Assembly (NCBI RefSeq): GCF_000429945.1
Contig: NZ_AUCV01000029.1
Span: 20,672 to 84,671 of the forward strand
Direction: 5' to 3'
Length of the DNA: 64,000 nucleotides
Origin: Desulfogranum japonicum DSM 18378
Lineage (GTDB): Bacteria > Desulfobacterota > Desulfobulbia > Desulfobulbales > Desulfobulbaceae
Shown in pieces: positions 41,563 through 49,600 of the stretch. Position 1 is the stretch's first letter. Every line of letters begins with the position of its first letter. A program made the translations under genes and the position numbers. The notes under the pieces were generated by a model, which worked only from the letters and a program-made list of their open reading frames with translations, had not been told where the DNA came from and did not search any database.

Positions 41563-43147
41563 CCAACGGTTGATTTGATCTCATCTGGATGTTTCTTTCT
41601 TCGCTTTGCATTCGCTTGACCCATTGACTATACGCCCAGTTATAAAAATGAACCCAATCACCGTTAAGCTCAATACACCTCAGGTGAAGTAACGCTTCAG
41701 CTCGTTCAGGTTTCCAACGCATCCCAGAGCAATCCAACCGTTCGCCGATCACATTACGAACCGCTCCTTCCATCATCCCGCTTCCAATCGGCAAATCTTC
41801 CTCGATATATTTCTGGTAGTTCATCATTCCCACTCGAGTTTGCATGTAAGTAATAGCTTTAACGACGGTTTCTCTGACCGCTTTATCTCGATTGGCCTTG
41901 GGTGACAGGGTGCGTCTTACTTCCTTCAATAACTCAAGAAGATTTTCCACTTCGCCGTCGTATAGCTTGGCACGCAAGGTATCGACCAATTCCTCCCGGT
42001 TCTTTCGGTTCATTTTATCGTCGGGATAAAAGGCTCTGCCAAATTTCCAGAGATACTCTTCAACATGACGAATATCCAAACAAAATGTAGCATTCGGAAA
42101 GAGCTTTGCCAGGCCATCCCTGAGACAAGGTTCACCATCAACTACTATGTGAACATGTTTGTGTGTATCTGGTGAAAACCCCCGTTTTGTTGCTTGCCTG
42201 CGAGTCCATTCAAGCATTACTTTTCGGGAAGCAAAAGATCCCCAAACCTTTTTATTGATCGGGCCGTGCAAACGTCCGTCTGTGCCTCTTTTGAGGCTGT
42301 ACATTACAGCCAGTGTGGCGCTTCGACCATTCTTACTGAAATCGTTTGCCTGACGACGAACACGTTTGGTCCGCTTACGACATGCCTTACCCCTGTGGCG
42401 ACGACAGCAGGAAACTTTTGGTAGCTTTCGGCTCCTTTTTCGCTTTGCAAGTTCTGTGTCAGTCAGAGTAGCTATTGCCTTTCCATCAACTTCGATGACC
42501 AACACATCTCCTTCATCCTCCGCAAAATTAGCAGTCTCCATGTAACATGATGCCTCTTTGCCAATCCCCAGCACCATATCCTGGATACTTTCCTTGCCAG
42601 GTGACCAGCCATAAAAAGACCGCAGCAGAAGAACACACGTCCCGAAGCTTACGCGAGTCGCTAATTTTGTGGCCAACTTCATGACAAGCGGACTAAAGCC
42701 ATCCTTGCTTAGACCAATAGCCGCGTCAAACGGGAAAAAACCGGCAGAATCGTTTTTATGGATAAAATATCGGCGCCAGTATCTGACTCTGCCAAAGATG
42801 GTATAAATTGTTCGACCGGCAGGTTGTTTTTGCGCATAATAACGTTCTCCTTCCTGCCAGTTTGAATAGCAAAAACGTTCATGACGCGAAACAAGGTACA
42901 GTTGGCAATAGAGTCCTCCGAGCAAGAAAATTTTATCCTGCAGTTTTTGCTCAAAGGAAAAAAACAGGCTATCTTTATCCCCGGATAGGCAAAATTCGAG
43001 AATGGATTCAAAGCATTCCCGGAGCTGCTTGTTGACGTCATCAATTGCCAGCGGTTGTTCAGCCTTTGGCTTGTGGGCTTGCCGGTTATGTTTTTTTCGT
43101 TGAGCCTTTTTGTGGTTCTGCAGCAAGGTAACTTGTCCAACCATCAT
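41447..43147 (-). mobile_element. ISKra4-family transposase gene
   Basis: About 566 codons. Family landmarks: TIFGRVRYWRRYF near residue 110, EVDGKAI as a probable first catalytic Asp region, VVDGEPCLRDGLAKLFPNAT, LDIRHVEEYLWK, and the C-terminal IGSGMMEGAVRNVIGERLD then GMRWKPERAEALLHLR with the catalytic Glu. AAGGAG precedes the ATG. The last 35-40 residues (from about SNQPLELPKG) are the recombinase fragment read in another frame, so the native C-terminus is replaced. It may still be active; the IS boundaries are not resolved. Confidence 0.8.
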
Positions 43148-43387
43148 GCTTCTCCTTTATATTGAATCGGTTAGCTATGGTTGAATACACTGCCTGAATA
43201 AAATGTCACCTTCTTTGTGTTTATATTCAAGAGGTTATGGAAATTTTTTCTGTTTATGACGCATGCGTTTCTGATACATGGTACAAATAGATTCAGGGTC
43301 ACCATTCGGTTATAGTTAAAAAAAACGACATTTTGACTGGATCTGTCAAATTAGCAGGTTTACATATGTCGCAAATACAGCCAGATA

Positions 43388-43690
43388 GTGCGGGAAAATT
43401 TTAATATAGACCGGCTACACCCTATGCAAAGTACTGATAGAGAAGTTCGTCTTAGTGCTGCATATATTTTGGGGGATAGAGGCGGGGCTGCCGTTGGTCC
43501 ACTTATTACTGCCTTGGATGACCCTGATAAGGGGGTGCAATATGCATCCATGTGGTCTCTTAAAAAGATTGGGAACGGTGAAGCTACTAAATCCTTAAAA
43601 TCTATGATTCCAATGCTGAAAAAAGATATTCAAAATCCTGATACAGAGTTTCAAAAAACTGCAAAAGAGATCTTGCAGATGATTGAATAG
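43388..43690 (+). CDS. HEAT-repeat protein, short or truncated
   Basis: 100 aa at most (GTG start). HEAT/PBS-lyase-like repeats: DREVRLSAAYILGDRGGAAV and DKGVQYASMWSLKKIGNGEA. Only about two repeats are present, whereas such proteins normally have more, so this is either a small stand-alone form or a 3' remnant. It is probably a protein-protein interaction module. It lies just inside the AT-rich cargo part of the island. Confidence 0.55.
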   Translation: MRENFNIDRLHPMQSTDREVRLSAAYILGDRGGAAVGPLITALDDPDKGVQYASMWSLKKIGNGEATKSLKSMIPMLKKDIQNPDTEFQKTAKEILQMIE

Positions 43691-43735
43691 ATCCTGCTGC
43701 CTGCTAAAAGGATAGCATTTTAACAAGTTTTTTTA

Positions 43736-44158
43736 ATGAATAAGCGCAGAATTATCAAAAAATATATACTCAGGATTTTTTTTCCTGCTATTTTTTGTGG
43801 TTTTGTTGGGATTATATCGATGTGCCAATACAAATATACAGGAACAGTGCAAATTAAAGGTCCCGTCTTGGCAGGAGAAGATGCTAAATTTTTAGCTTGG
43901 TCACTTTTTATTTTGGGGATTATAGTAGTAATTTACTGCGTAATATATTTATTAAAAATAGTTAATGACAAAAAATTACGAGAGAAGACGATAGAAAGAG
44001 CATGCGATTCAATATATTTTATTTGCCCCGAATGCGATGAAACCTTTTTCGGTCATGAAGTTAAAAATGACTTTAGATGTCCTCATTGCAATGTCGAAGT
44101 AGAGGAATTAGAGGGTTTCTATGAACGTCACCCTCATGTCCGCAATAACGCAAAATAA
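43736..44158 (+). CDS. Two-helix membrane protein with C-terminal zinc ribbon, 140 aa
   Basis: Two membrane helices (about residues 14-30 and 52-76) precede a cytoplasmic tail with a treble-Cys zinc ribbon: CPECDETFFGHEVKNDFRCP, then H-C. AT-rich codon use unlike the flanking core genes points to transfer. No recognised family. It follows the HEAT gene on the same strand. Confidence 0.55.
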   Translation: MNKRRIIKKYILRIFFPAIFCGFVGIISMCQYKYTGTVQIKGPVLAGEDAKFLAWSLFILGIIVVIYCVIYLLKIVNDKKLREKTIERACDSIYFICPECDETFFGHEVKNDFRCPHCNVEVEELEGFYERHPHVRNNAK

Positions 44159-44225
44159 TAGACTTGTCGTAGTAGAGAGAGTTAATATCTTTGGCTCCTT
44201 GTCATAATTGCTGGTCACATTATGC

Positions 44226-44293
44226 GTTAACATTACCACTTCTAATCTCAGGTATTTAGAAAGTCACCCGGACTTTAGATTCCTCCTATTTAC
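44226..44293 (+). repeat. Repeat family F, copy a
   Basis: GCGTTAACATTACCACTTCT, CTCAGGTATTT, CACCCGGACTTTAGATTCCT and CCTATTTACAAAA. The order of blocks (TTAACnTTnCC, CTCAnGTATTT, TTTAGAT, CTCCTATTTA) recurs at 45000, 45880 and 48285. Confidence 0.5.
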
Positions 44294-44377
44294 AAAAAGA
44301 GGCAAATTGTTCAAGACTGATGATTCCACTTTTCTCATAAATTATAGGACTAAAAAAAATATATTCATTAACTAAAT

Positions 44378-44791
44378 ATGTTAAATATACTAAGATATAT
44401 TCTTTACTTAATTGGAATTTTATTTTCATTATTAGGCGTAATGTTGTTGGTAATATCAGCAGTTGAAGGTTATTATTTATCTATTATTTTGCCATTAACT
44501 ATTTCTAGTATTGGCATTATGTTCATATCAGCTGCATATGAATCAAGATCTGAATTAACAAAAGAAAAAATAAGAACGGTTTGTATTGTATTTTCGATAT
44601 TATTATATTTCTTTATGATAAGAATCAATGAGTTTATGCATGAAAATTTCACACATATTATTGATTCAAATAATAATTGGAAATTATTATCAGATTTTTT
44701 TCCGGTAATATTTACTTGTCTAGTTTATAAATTGTTATTACATATTTTTTTGAAAAATAAATTAGATGAAAAAAATGGGTCTTTGTCATAG
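44378..44791 (+). CDS. Small integral membrane protein, 137 aa, AT-rich
   Basis: About four hydrophobic helices (for example YILYLIGILFSLLGVMLLVI at the N-terminus) with a charged C-terminal tail (LKNKLDEKNGSL). Strongly AT-rich codons compared with the core genes. No ribosome site or family recognised. It sits between two family F repeats as a single-gene unit; a membrane-acting partner or immunity role is possible but unsupported. Confidence 0.45.
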   Translation: MLNILRYILYLIGILFSLLGVMLLVISAVEGYYLSIILPLTISSIGIMFISAAYESRSELTKEKIRTVCIVFSILLYFFMIRINEFMHENFTHIIDSNNNWKLLSDFFPVIFTCLVYKLLLHIFLKNKLDEKNGSLS

Positions 44792-44999
44792 CTTCGATAA
44801 ATAGAGATGGGTTGACTGGTTGAAAATTCAAAGTGAGTGAGTTTTTATTCCACATTCCTGATTATACTTACAATACGAATCTTTTGTTATCTGACTGCTT
44901 TCATGATAAATAGAGCAAGAAAGGAATGGTGGAGCTTTAACCTGTCATTCGCATTACCTTGGAGTGAGCTCTTGTAGACTGGAGTTAGACTAGCCATCT

Positions 45000-45050
45000 A
45001 TAATCTTATGTATTCTTCAATTAATTCAAACTTTAGATTTCTCCTATATT
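45000..45050 (+). repeat. Repeat family F, copy b (partial)
   Basis: TTATGTATTCTTCAATTAAT then CAAACTTTAGATTTCTCCTAT follows the right part of the family F block order. It precedes the DUF4279 gene by about 60 bp. Confidence 0.4.
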
Positions 45051-45110
45051 CATTATATTCCAATATATACAACAGATGACTCGCCTTTTTAATGTCACAG
45101 CTTTCATAAT

Positions 45111-45767
45111 ATGAACATTGCAAAAATTAAAGAAATAGCCATCACAGAAATAATTACTCCTAAATTGAAAGTGACAGAACAATTCTTCGCTGTTCATGAC
45201 ATAGACGATAAAGACCCAATAAAATATATAGAGCGAGATGATGAGCAATATTTGGTATTCGTAGGGATTAAAAACGAACCGTTCTATTGGGTTGTGAAAA
45301 TCGAAGAAAAAAACAACACGCCAATAGTAACTTGGGGCCATTGTAATCCATACTCGAGAATTTATTTCTCGATTACTAGTTCCAGTATCCCGCCTGAAAC
45401 TATTACCCGAAAGCTGAAACTGGATCCTACAAGATCTGGTAAAAAAGGTGAAACTTGGCAGAGTCGTAAAGGGCCAGTTCCAGGTAGAATCTTTAAAGAA
45501 GATCTTTGGCAATATGAAGAAAATTTACCGGATGCGCTAGACTTTGAGGATAAGCTCAATTCAATGCTGGACTTGTTATCGCGAAAATCTCAGGAGTTGC
45601 TCGCAATTGGCCAAGGATCATATATGTCAATTAATGTCGCCCACTACGTACATGTTCAATACACATGGGGATGGCATTTGAATAACAAACAACTATCTCA
45701 TTTGAATGGCTTGGGACTTGAGCTAGATGTTGATTTATATGCTTCTGGGAATTGGTTTGAATGTTAG
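45111..45767 (+). CDS. DUF4279-domain protein, 218 aa
   Basis: The N-terminal 75 residues look beta-rich and unrecognised (IKYIERDDEQYLVFVGIKNE). From about 80 a DUF4279-type domain follows: FSITSSSIPPETITRKLKLD, KKGETWQSRKGP, a central helical part, and the closing LNGLGLELDVDLYASGNWF. DUF4279 proteins are stand-alone genes often found beside polymorphic toxins and in genomic islands and are suspected immunity proteins. No partner toxin is adjacent here. AT-rich; flanked by family F repeats. Confidence 0.75.
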   Translation: MNIAKIKEIAITEIITPKLKVTEQFFAVHDIDDKDPIKYIERDDEQYLVFVGIKNEPFYWVVKIEEKNNTPIVTWGHCNPYSRIYFSITSSSIPPETITRKLKLDPTRSGKKGETWQSRKGPVPGRIFKEDLWQYEENLPDALDFEDKLNSMLDLLSRKSQELLAIGQGSYMSINVAHYVHVQYTWGWHLNNKQLSHLNGLGLELDVDLYASGNWFEC

Positions 45768-45879
45768 GAGTGTCAGTTACTCTTGCACTCAGGGCAATCT
45801 CTACCCTCTGTCTTCAGAATATCTAGTATGCGGTGCAGGATGAAGGACTCAAGGCCTTCTAAGCTTAACCTTGCTAACT

Positions 45880-45990
45880 GCAATCTATGATTTTTGTTCA
45901 AGTGTGTATGATTAAGGTTACTCCTATTTATACGTAACAAAAATCAGGATTCGTTACGCATCCCCCCTATGCAGTTGAGCCTGATTTTGC
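45880..45990 (+). repeat. Repeat family F, copy c, with GTAAC hairpin
   Basis: TTAACCTTGCTAACTGCAAT, GATTAAGGTTACTCCTATTT, then ATACGTAACAAAAATCAGGA and TTCGTTACGCATC. The CGTAAC...GTTACG arms form a short hairpin. It shares the CTCCTATTTATACGTAACAA block exactly with copy d. Together they bracket the AbiE locus. Confidence 0.6.
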
Positions 45991-46312
45991 AGCAGATTCT
46001 TATGATGGATCCCGAAAGCCTGAAGTTATGCACGCTACCCGCCCATTGGGCCTAATAAAAAGGCTCGTCACCTAATCGAAATGTCTTAGCGTGCTATTTT
46101 TTTCGTTTCGTGAGCAGACCCCTATCTCGTCGAAATAAGCCTGTGATTCAATAATACAGGGCAGCAGCAAAAAAAACGTATTCCTTGTCACTTAATGTGG
46201 TTCTGGCTACATTGAAAATCTCATACAATAATAGCATGATATGCGCAAGACAACTAAACATCTCTTTATATAGATCTGGACATTGTATTTGAAAGTAAAT
46301 TTGACTTCACTC

Positions 46313-47224
46313 TCACACTGTCGACTGCTCCTCTTGGATTCCCTGCAATAGTTTTTTCAGAAGCTGTAAAGCGGACTCGAACTTGGTGCCTCGAATCATA
46401 GTGCCCTTGATCATGTCGGCAAGCATTCTGAAACCATGATTTTCATCAGTCTCACGATTCAAGATTTCATCTACCCTCTGAAACGTCTGCGAGTTGCTCA
46501 GCCGAGCGATGTCTCGGCCAAGAAGTCGAACTGAAGCGAGCAGGTTGTCAAATTCCTCCTCCGCAAGCATATCCGTATGAGTCTCATACAGTTCATCCTC
46601 AATTCCTGCCTTCCCATAATTTTCCAGAATAAAAAGAAGATCCTGAGCGTCACGCTCGCGATTTGGGTAGGCGTCATCCCAAGAAATAATTTTCAAAAGC
46701 GCCAATGCCGGTATTGACGGTACCGGAATCGCCACAAACGGTTCGCTACTGATAAGCACCTTTAATGCAGACTGATAAGCCTCCTCAAACCCGAGCATAC
46801 TCATGATTACATCATGATCCGGCGGCCAGCTGATCAGTTTCATTTCATCGCTTATCTCTCCATAGGGTACGATATCGACAATCGACTCCCCTGCTATGCC
46901 GGTGAATCGATGTGGTAACCTTGTCGGCGCGAAAAGTCTGCGTTCGATCAAAACGCTTGTCAACCGCTGGAATTCCTCCCAACTCGCGACCTCAACACCA
47001 ATATCAATGTCTTCAGTCAATCGTGGTGCGGGGATGCCATGAATGTGCTCGAAAATCAGGTCACGTGCAAAAGCTCCTATGGCTATGAAACTAACGCCGA
47101 ATTCTTGAGCAACTTTCTGGATACTCCTGAGAACGGCAACCCTTTCGGGTTCAATGCTGCCCGAAATATCTATCGAGATATCGCTCATAGAGTATCCGTG
47201 CGGTTTCCATGGTTCGTTGCTCAC
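46313..47224 (-). CDS. AbiEii-like nucleotidyltransferase (type IV toxin candidate)
   Basis: 303 aa from a GTG at 47224, or 291 aa from the ATG at 47188, which I slightly prefer (GGA upstream). The nucleotidyltransferase core shows FIAIGAFARDLIFEHIHG and RLTEDIDIGVEV, the latter with the D-x-D metal-binding pair, then DIVPYGEISDE and RERDAQDLLFILENYG. Family members paired with an AbiEi gene act as toxins that block growth on phage infection. It overlaps the 3' end of the AbiEi-like gene by 38-74 bp, a typical coupled arrangement. Confidence 0.8.
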   Translation of the reverse strand: MSNEPWKPHGYSMSDISIDISGSIEPERVAVLRSIQKVAQEFGVSFIAIGAFARDLIFEHIHGIPAPRLTEDIDIGVEVASWEEFQRLTSVLIERRLFAPTRLPHRFTGIAGESIVDIVPYGEISDEMKLISWPPDHDVIMSMLGFEEAYQSALKVLISSEPFVAIPVPSIPALALLKIISWDDAYPNRERDAQDLLFILENYGKAGIEDELYETHTDMLAEEEFDNLLASVRLLGRDIARLSNSQTFQRVDEILNRETDENHGFRMLADMIKGTMIRGTKFESALQLLKKLLQGIQEEQSTV

Positions 47225-48230
47225 CTAATGCGAGAAGGTCAGAGTAGACAAGGATCGGATGTACGGTGTCACCTTCCCCGAAACCGTTCTTTGGCGGCCA
47301 GAAACGCTGAAGTATTTCAACATAGCCTTGGGGGTCTTTTTTCAATCTGTTGGCGACGACCAGGTCGGTTAGGCGATTTTTATCCGTATACAAAGTAACT
47401 GTGCCCGGTTTCAGGTATCCGGTCAGTTTTGCTGCTGCAACTTCTCCTCCCCACTGCGCAATAGTGGGTTTCAACTCGGCATCCTTCCACCAGTCATCAC
47501 TCCCCCGGAAACGTCCTAATAAGAGTTTCGGTTTGAGAGTGTCTGGATAAGCGGTGGTCCAACGTTCGAAAAGCGTCTTCTTCTCCAGGAGCCTTTTCCC
47601 TTTTTTTCCCGTGTCGAGGATGAAGGATTTCTGGATTAGCTCAGCCATTGTCCCGTTTACTGTTCCCAAGGAGACACCTGCCAAATCGGCAAGTTCTCTA
47701 TACGGTCTAGCAGCGAATTCCGGCTGGCATAATAGGAGATAGATTATTTTCAAGCCAACTCCCTTGAAAGCACGAGTGGTTTGCGTGATAATTTCCTTCT
47801 GTTTCGGTTTATTCCCCTGCACAAAGATGAACAGTGGCGGGTGATTGATAAAAGCATTGCCTGCGGTATCGACGAATTGGATACCGTTTTCTTTCAACCT
47901 CACAGCTGCCTGTGGAGAGATATAATTTGTCGCCAATAAATACGGATATTTTGCGCGGTCTTTCAAAACCAGAGCTTTGAGTTCAGTCCCTTTTGTGAGT
48001 TGTTTTTTGACGTCAACACACCATCGGAGTTCCGTCTCACAAATATTCGCCTGAATAATATATTCGTATTGAGTGTCTCTGTGACTGTACGTCTGCTCCA
48101 CGGAGTATTGTACATGAACTAATTCTGCCAAGGCTTCCATCGCTTGCCGGATAATAGCCATACAGTCGTCATGGTTATGTTCATTATTAAGCGTGTTCAT
48201 TAATTTTGAACATACGAAAAAAATGAACAA
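47151..48230 (-). CDS. AbiEi-family antitoxin / transcriptional regulator
   Basis: About 350-359 aa. The N-terminal half has ELRWCVDVKKQLTKGTELKA and YISPQAAVRLKENGIQFVDT. A winged helix-turn-helix is seen at YRELADLAGVSLGTVNGTMA. The C-terminal part carries WGGEVAAAKLTGYLKPG and NGFGEGDTVHPILVYSDLL, landmarks of the AbiEi-like antitoxin group. In AbiE pairs this protein represses the operon and neutralises the nucleotidyltransferase. The internal ATG at 48200 is a likely start; the promoter region just upstream has two TGAACA repeats 16 bp apart (48206-48229) that could be its operator. Confidence 0.8.
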   Translation of the reverse strand: MFIFFVCSKLMNTLNNEHNHDDCMAIIRQAMEALAELVHVQYSVEQTYSHRDTQYEYIIQANICETELRWCVDVKKQLTKGTELKALVLKDRAKYPYLLATNYISPQAAVRLKENGIQFVDTAGNAFINHPPLFIFVQGNKPKQKEIITQTTRAFKGVGLKIIYLLLCQPEFAARPYRELADLAGVSLGTVNGTMAELIQKSFILDTGKKGKRLLEKKTLFERWTTAYPDTLKPKLLLGRFRGSDDWWKDAELKPTIAQWGGEVAAAKLTGYLKPGTVTLYTDKNRLTDLVVANRLKKDPQGYVEILQRFWPPKNGFGEGDTVHPILVYSDLLALGEQRTMETARILYERYLDRYFGQH

Positions 48231-48284
48231 AAGTCAAATCCTCCGCGCGGAGAATTTTATGGGCATTCGTCATAGTTGCAGATC

Positions 48285-48410
48285 GGAATAAGATTTAACC
48301 TTGCCATTATGAACCTCAAGTATTTCTCAGAGCACCGAAATTTAATATGTCTCCTATTTATACGTAACAAAAAAAGCAGAATTTGTTACGTATACCTCCT
48401 ATATCTCGTC
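48285..48410 (+). repeat. Repeat family F, copy d, with GTAAC hairpin
   Basis: GATTTAACCTTGCCATTATG, CCTCAAGTATTTCTCAGAGC, AATATGTCTCCTATTTATAC, then a strong hairpin ATACGTAACAAA / TTTGTTACGTAT. It follows the promoter of the AbiE locus. Confidence 0.6.
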
Positions 48411-48480
48411 GTCCTGATCGCGTGGGACAGCTAGATTCTGCTGCCAGTTTTAGGACAGTCTTTTTGCTTCGTTCCTATAA

Positions 48481-48534
48481 CCATTCTTATTGGCGTTTAA
48501 TTCAAGCCCGGCTCCTTGCTTGCAAGCCGCTACA
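48481..48534 (-). repeat. Right terminal inverted repeat of the island (family E)
   Basis: The reverse complement starts TGTAGCGGCTTGCAAGCA and ends GAATTAAACGCCAATAAGAA. Followed directly by TGTATG (48535-48540). It supplies the stop codon of the ABC ATPase gene. Confidence 0.8.
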
Positions 48535-49600
48535 TGTATGAAGCTTTCATGCTTTGTTGATCAAATGTGGTTGCAGTCGGGATACGCCAACCGTCATCGA
48601 TACTGCACCGTACCCGTTCACCGGGAGTATGGCGGAGATTGCTGTAGGCACATAAGCCTTGCCCATCTTCCAGCACCATGTCCAGAAAGTATCTTTCTCC
48701 TCTGAATTGGCATCTGGCAATTTCAGCATGCACATGACCATCACCGAGAGTAACATTTTCCGGGCGGATGCAGAACTGGAGGGATTCAGTCGAACAATCT
48801 CTTCCCTGTCGAAAAGTGAAAGCACTACCGCTAATCCAGGCCATGCCTTGGCGAATTTCTTCTGCCTGCAGACAGACTCCTTCACCAATGAATTTTGCAA
48901 CAGAAGTGTTCGCAGGTTCGCGATACAGTTGTTCCGGCGAGGCTGTCTGTTCCATTCGGCCATTTCCCATAACTGCAATTCTGTCAGCCAGAGCCATTGC
49001 CTCACCCTGATCATGGGTAACATACAGCATGGTCGCCTTTGTCTTTTTATGGAATCGACTGAAGTATTTTTCCATGGTTGCCCGCAGGTGACGGTCAAGG
49101 TTTGCCAGTGGTTCGTCAAGAAGGACAACGCTGGGAGTCATGACCAGGCATCTGGCCAGTGCCACCCGCTGGCGTTGTCCGCCACTCAAATCAGCTGGAC
49201 TTCTCTGGGAAAATTCTGTCATTTCGACCGTTGCAAGCGCTTCCTGCACTTTTTCCCGGTAGTGTTTTCCCTTGATGTAACGGGTGCGCAATGGATACCC
49301 CACATTTTCCGCAACGCTGAGATGCGGCCACAGGGCGTATGACTGGAAAACCACAGCCATATTTCTCTGTTCCGGGGGGATAGTCTCTTCAGCTGTTGCC
49401 AGGCATCGGTCTCCGTAATGTATTTCACCGGCACTGGGCTGTTCGAAGCCGGCAATCAATCTCAGGGTCGTGGTCTTGCCGCATCCTGAAGGGCCGAGCA
49501 AGGCAATAAATTCACCTGGAGCAGCTTCCAGGTTGATGCTGTCAAGGGCGATGTGCTTTCCATATCGCTTGCTGAGATTCGTCAGTGTCAATCGCGCCAT
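48530..49600 (-). CDS. ABC transporter ATPase, iron/phosphonate type (FbpC-like); C-terminus altered by island
   Basis: 356 aa. Walker A LLGPSGCGKTTTLRLIAG, Q-loop FQSYAL, signature LSGGQRQRVALARCL, Walker B VVLLDEPLANLD and switch His VTHDQGE are all intact. A C-terminal TOBE-like domain follows. It energises uptake of ferric iron or a related anion-bound substrate with the permease (49588) and binding protein (51282). The last two codons and stop (Met, TAG at 48532-48530) come from the island's duplicated site and inverted repeat. The reconstructed ancestral end reads TCQNHPATPVKI after SY. Confidence 0.9.
   Translation of the reverse strand: MARLTLTNLSKRYGKHIALDSINLEAAPGEFIALLGPSGCGKTTTLRLIAGFEQPSAGEIHYGDRCLATAEETIPPEQRNMAVVFQSYALWPHLSVAENVGYPLRTRYIKGKHYREKVQEALATVEMTEFSQRSPADLSGGQRQRVALARCLVMTPSVVLLDEPLANLDRHLRATMEKYFSRFHKKTKATMLYVTHDQGEAMALADRIAVMGNGRMEQTASPEQLYREPANTSVAKFIGEGVCLQAEEIRQGMAWISGSAFTFRQGRDCSTESLQFCIRPENVTLGDGHVHAEIARCQFRGERYFLDMVLEDGQGLCAYSNLRHTPGERVRCSIDDGWRIPTATTFDQQSMKASYM

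Larger units (their letters stand above)
41119..48534. mobile_element. 7.4-kb mobile island with ~54-bp inverted repeats and 6-bp target duplication
   Basis: The left end TGTAGCGGCTTGCAA... (41119-41172) and right end ...TTGCAAGCCGCTACA (48481-48534) are inverted copies: identical for 15 bp at the tips and again for 20 bp inside (GAATTAAACGCCAATAAGAA). TGTATG flanks both sides (41113-41118 and 48535-48540), as expected of a target-site duplication. Inside are a broken serine recombinase, an ISKra4-type transposase, HEAT and membrane proteins, a DUF4279 protein and an AbiE-like toxin-antitoxin pair. Removing the island and one TGTATG fuses the ATPase frame to a 12-codon tail ending TAA next to the terminator at 41029. 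No transposase matching these ends is evident, so the element may be non-autonomous. Confidence 0.75.

Noticed and set aside
43691..48280. Integron cassette array
   Set aside because: The recurring spacers suggested cassettes, but no RYYYAAC/GTTRRRY core pair was recognised, one unit is on the opposite strand, and no integron integrase is in the window.
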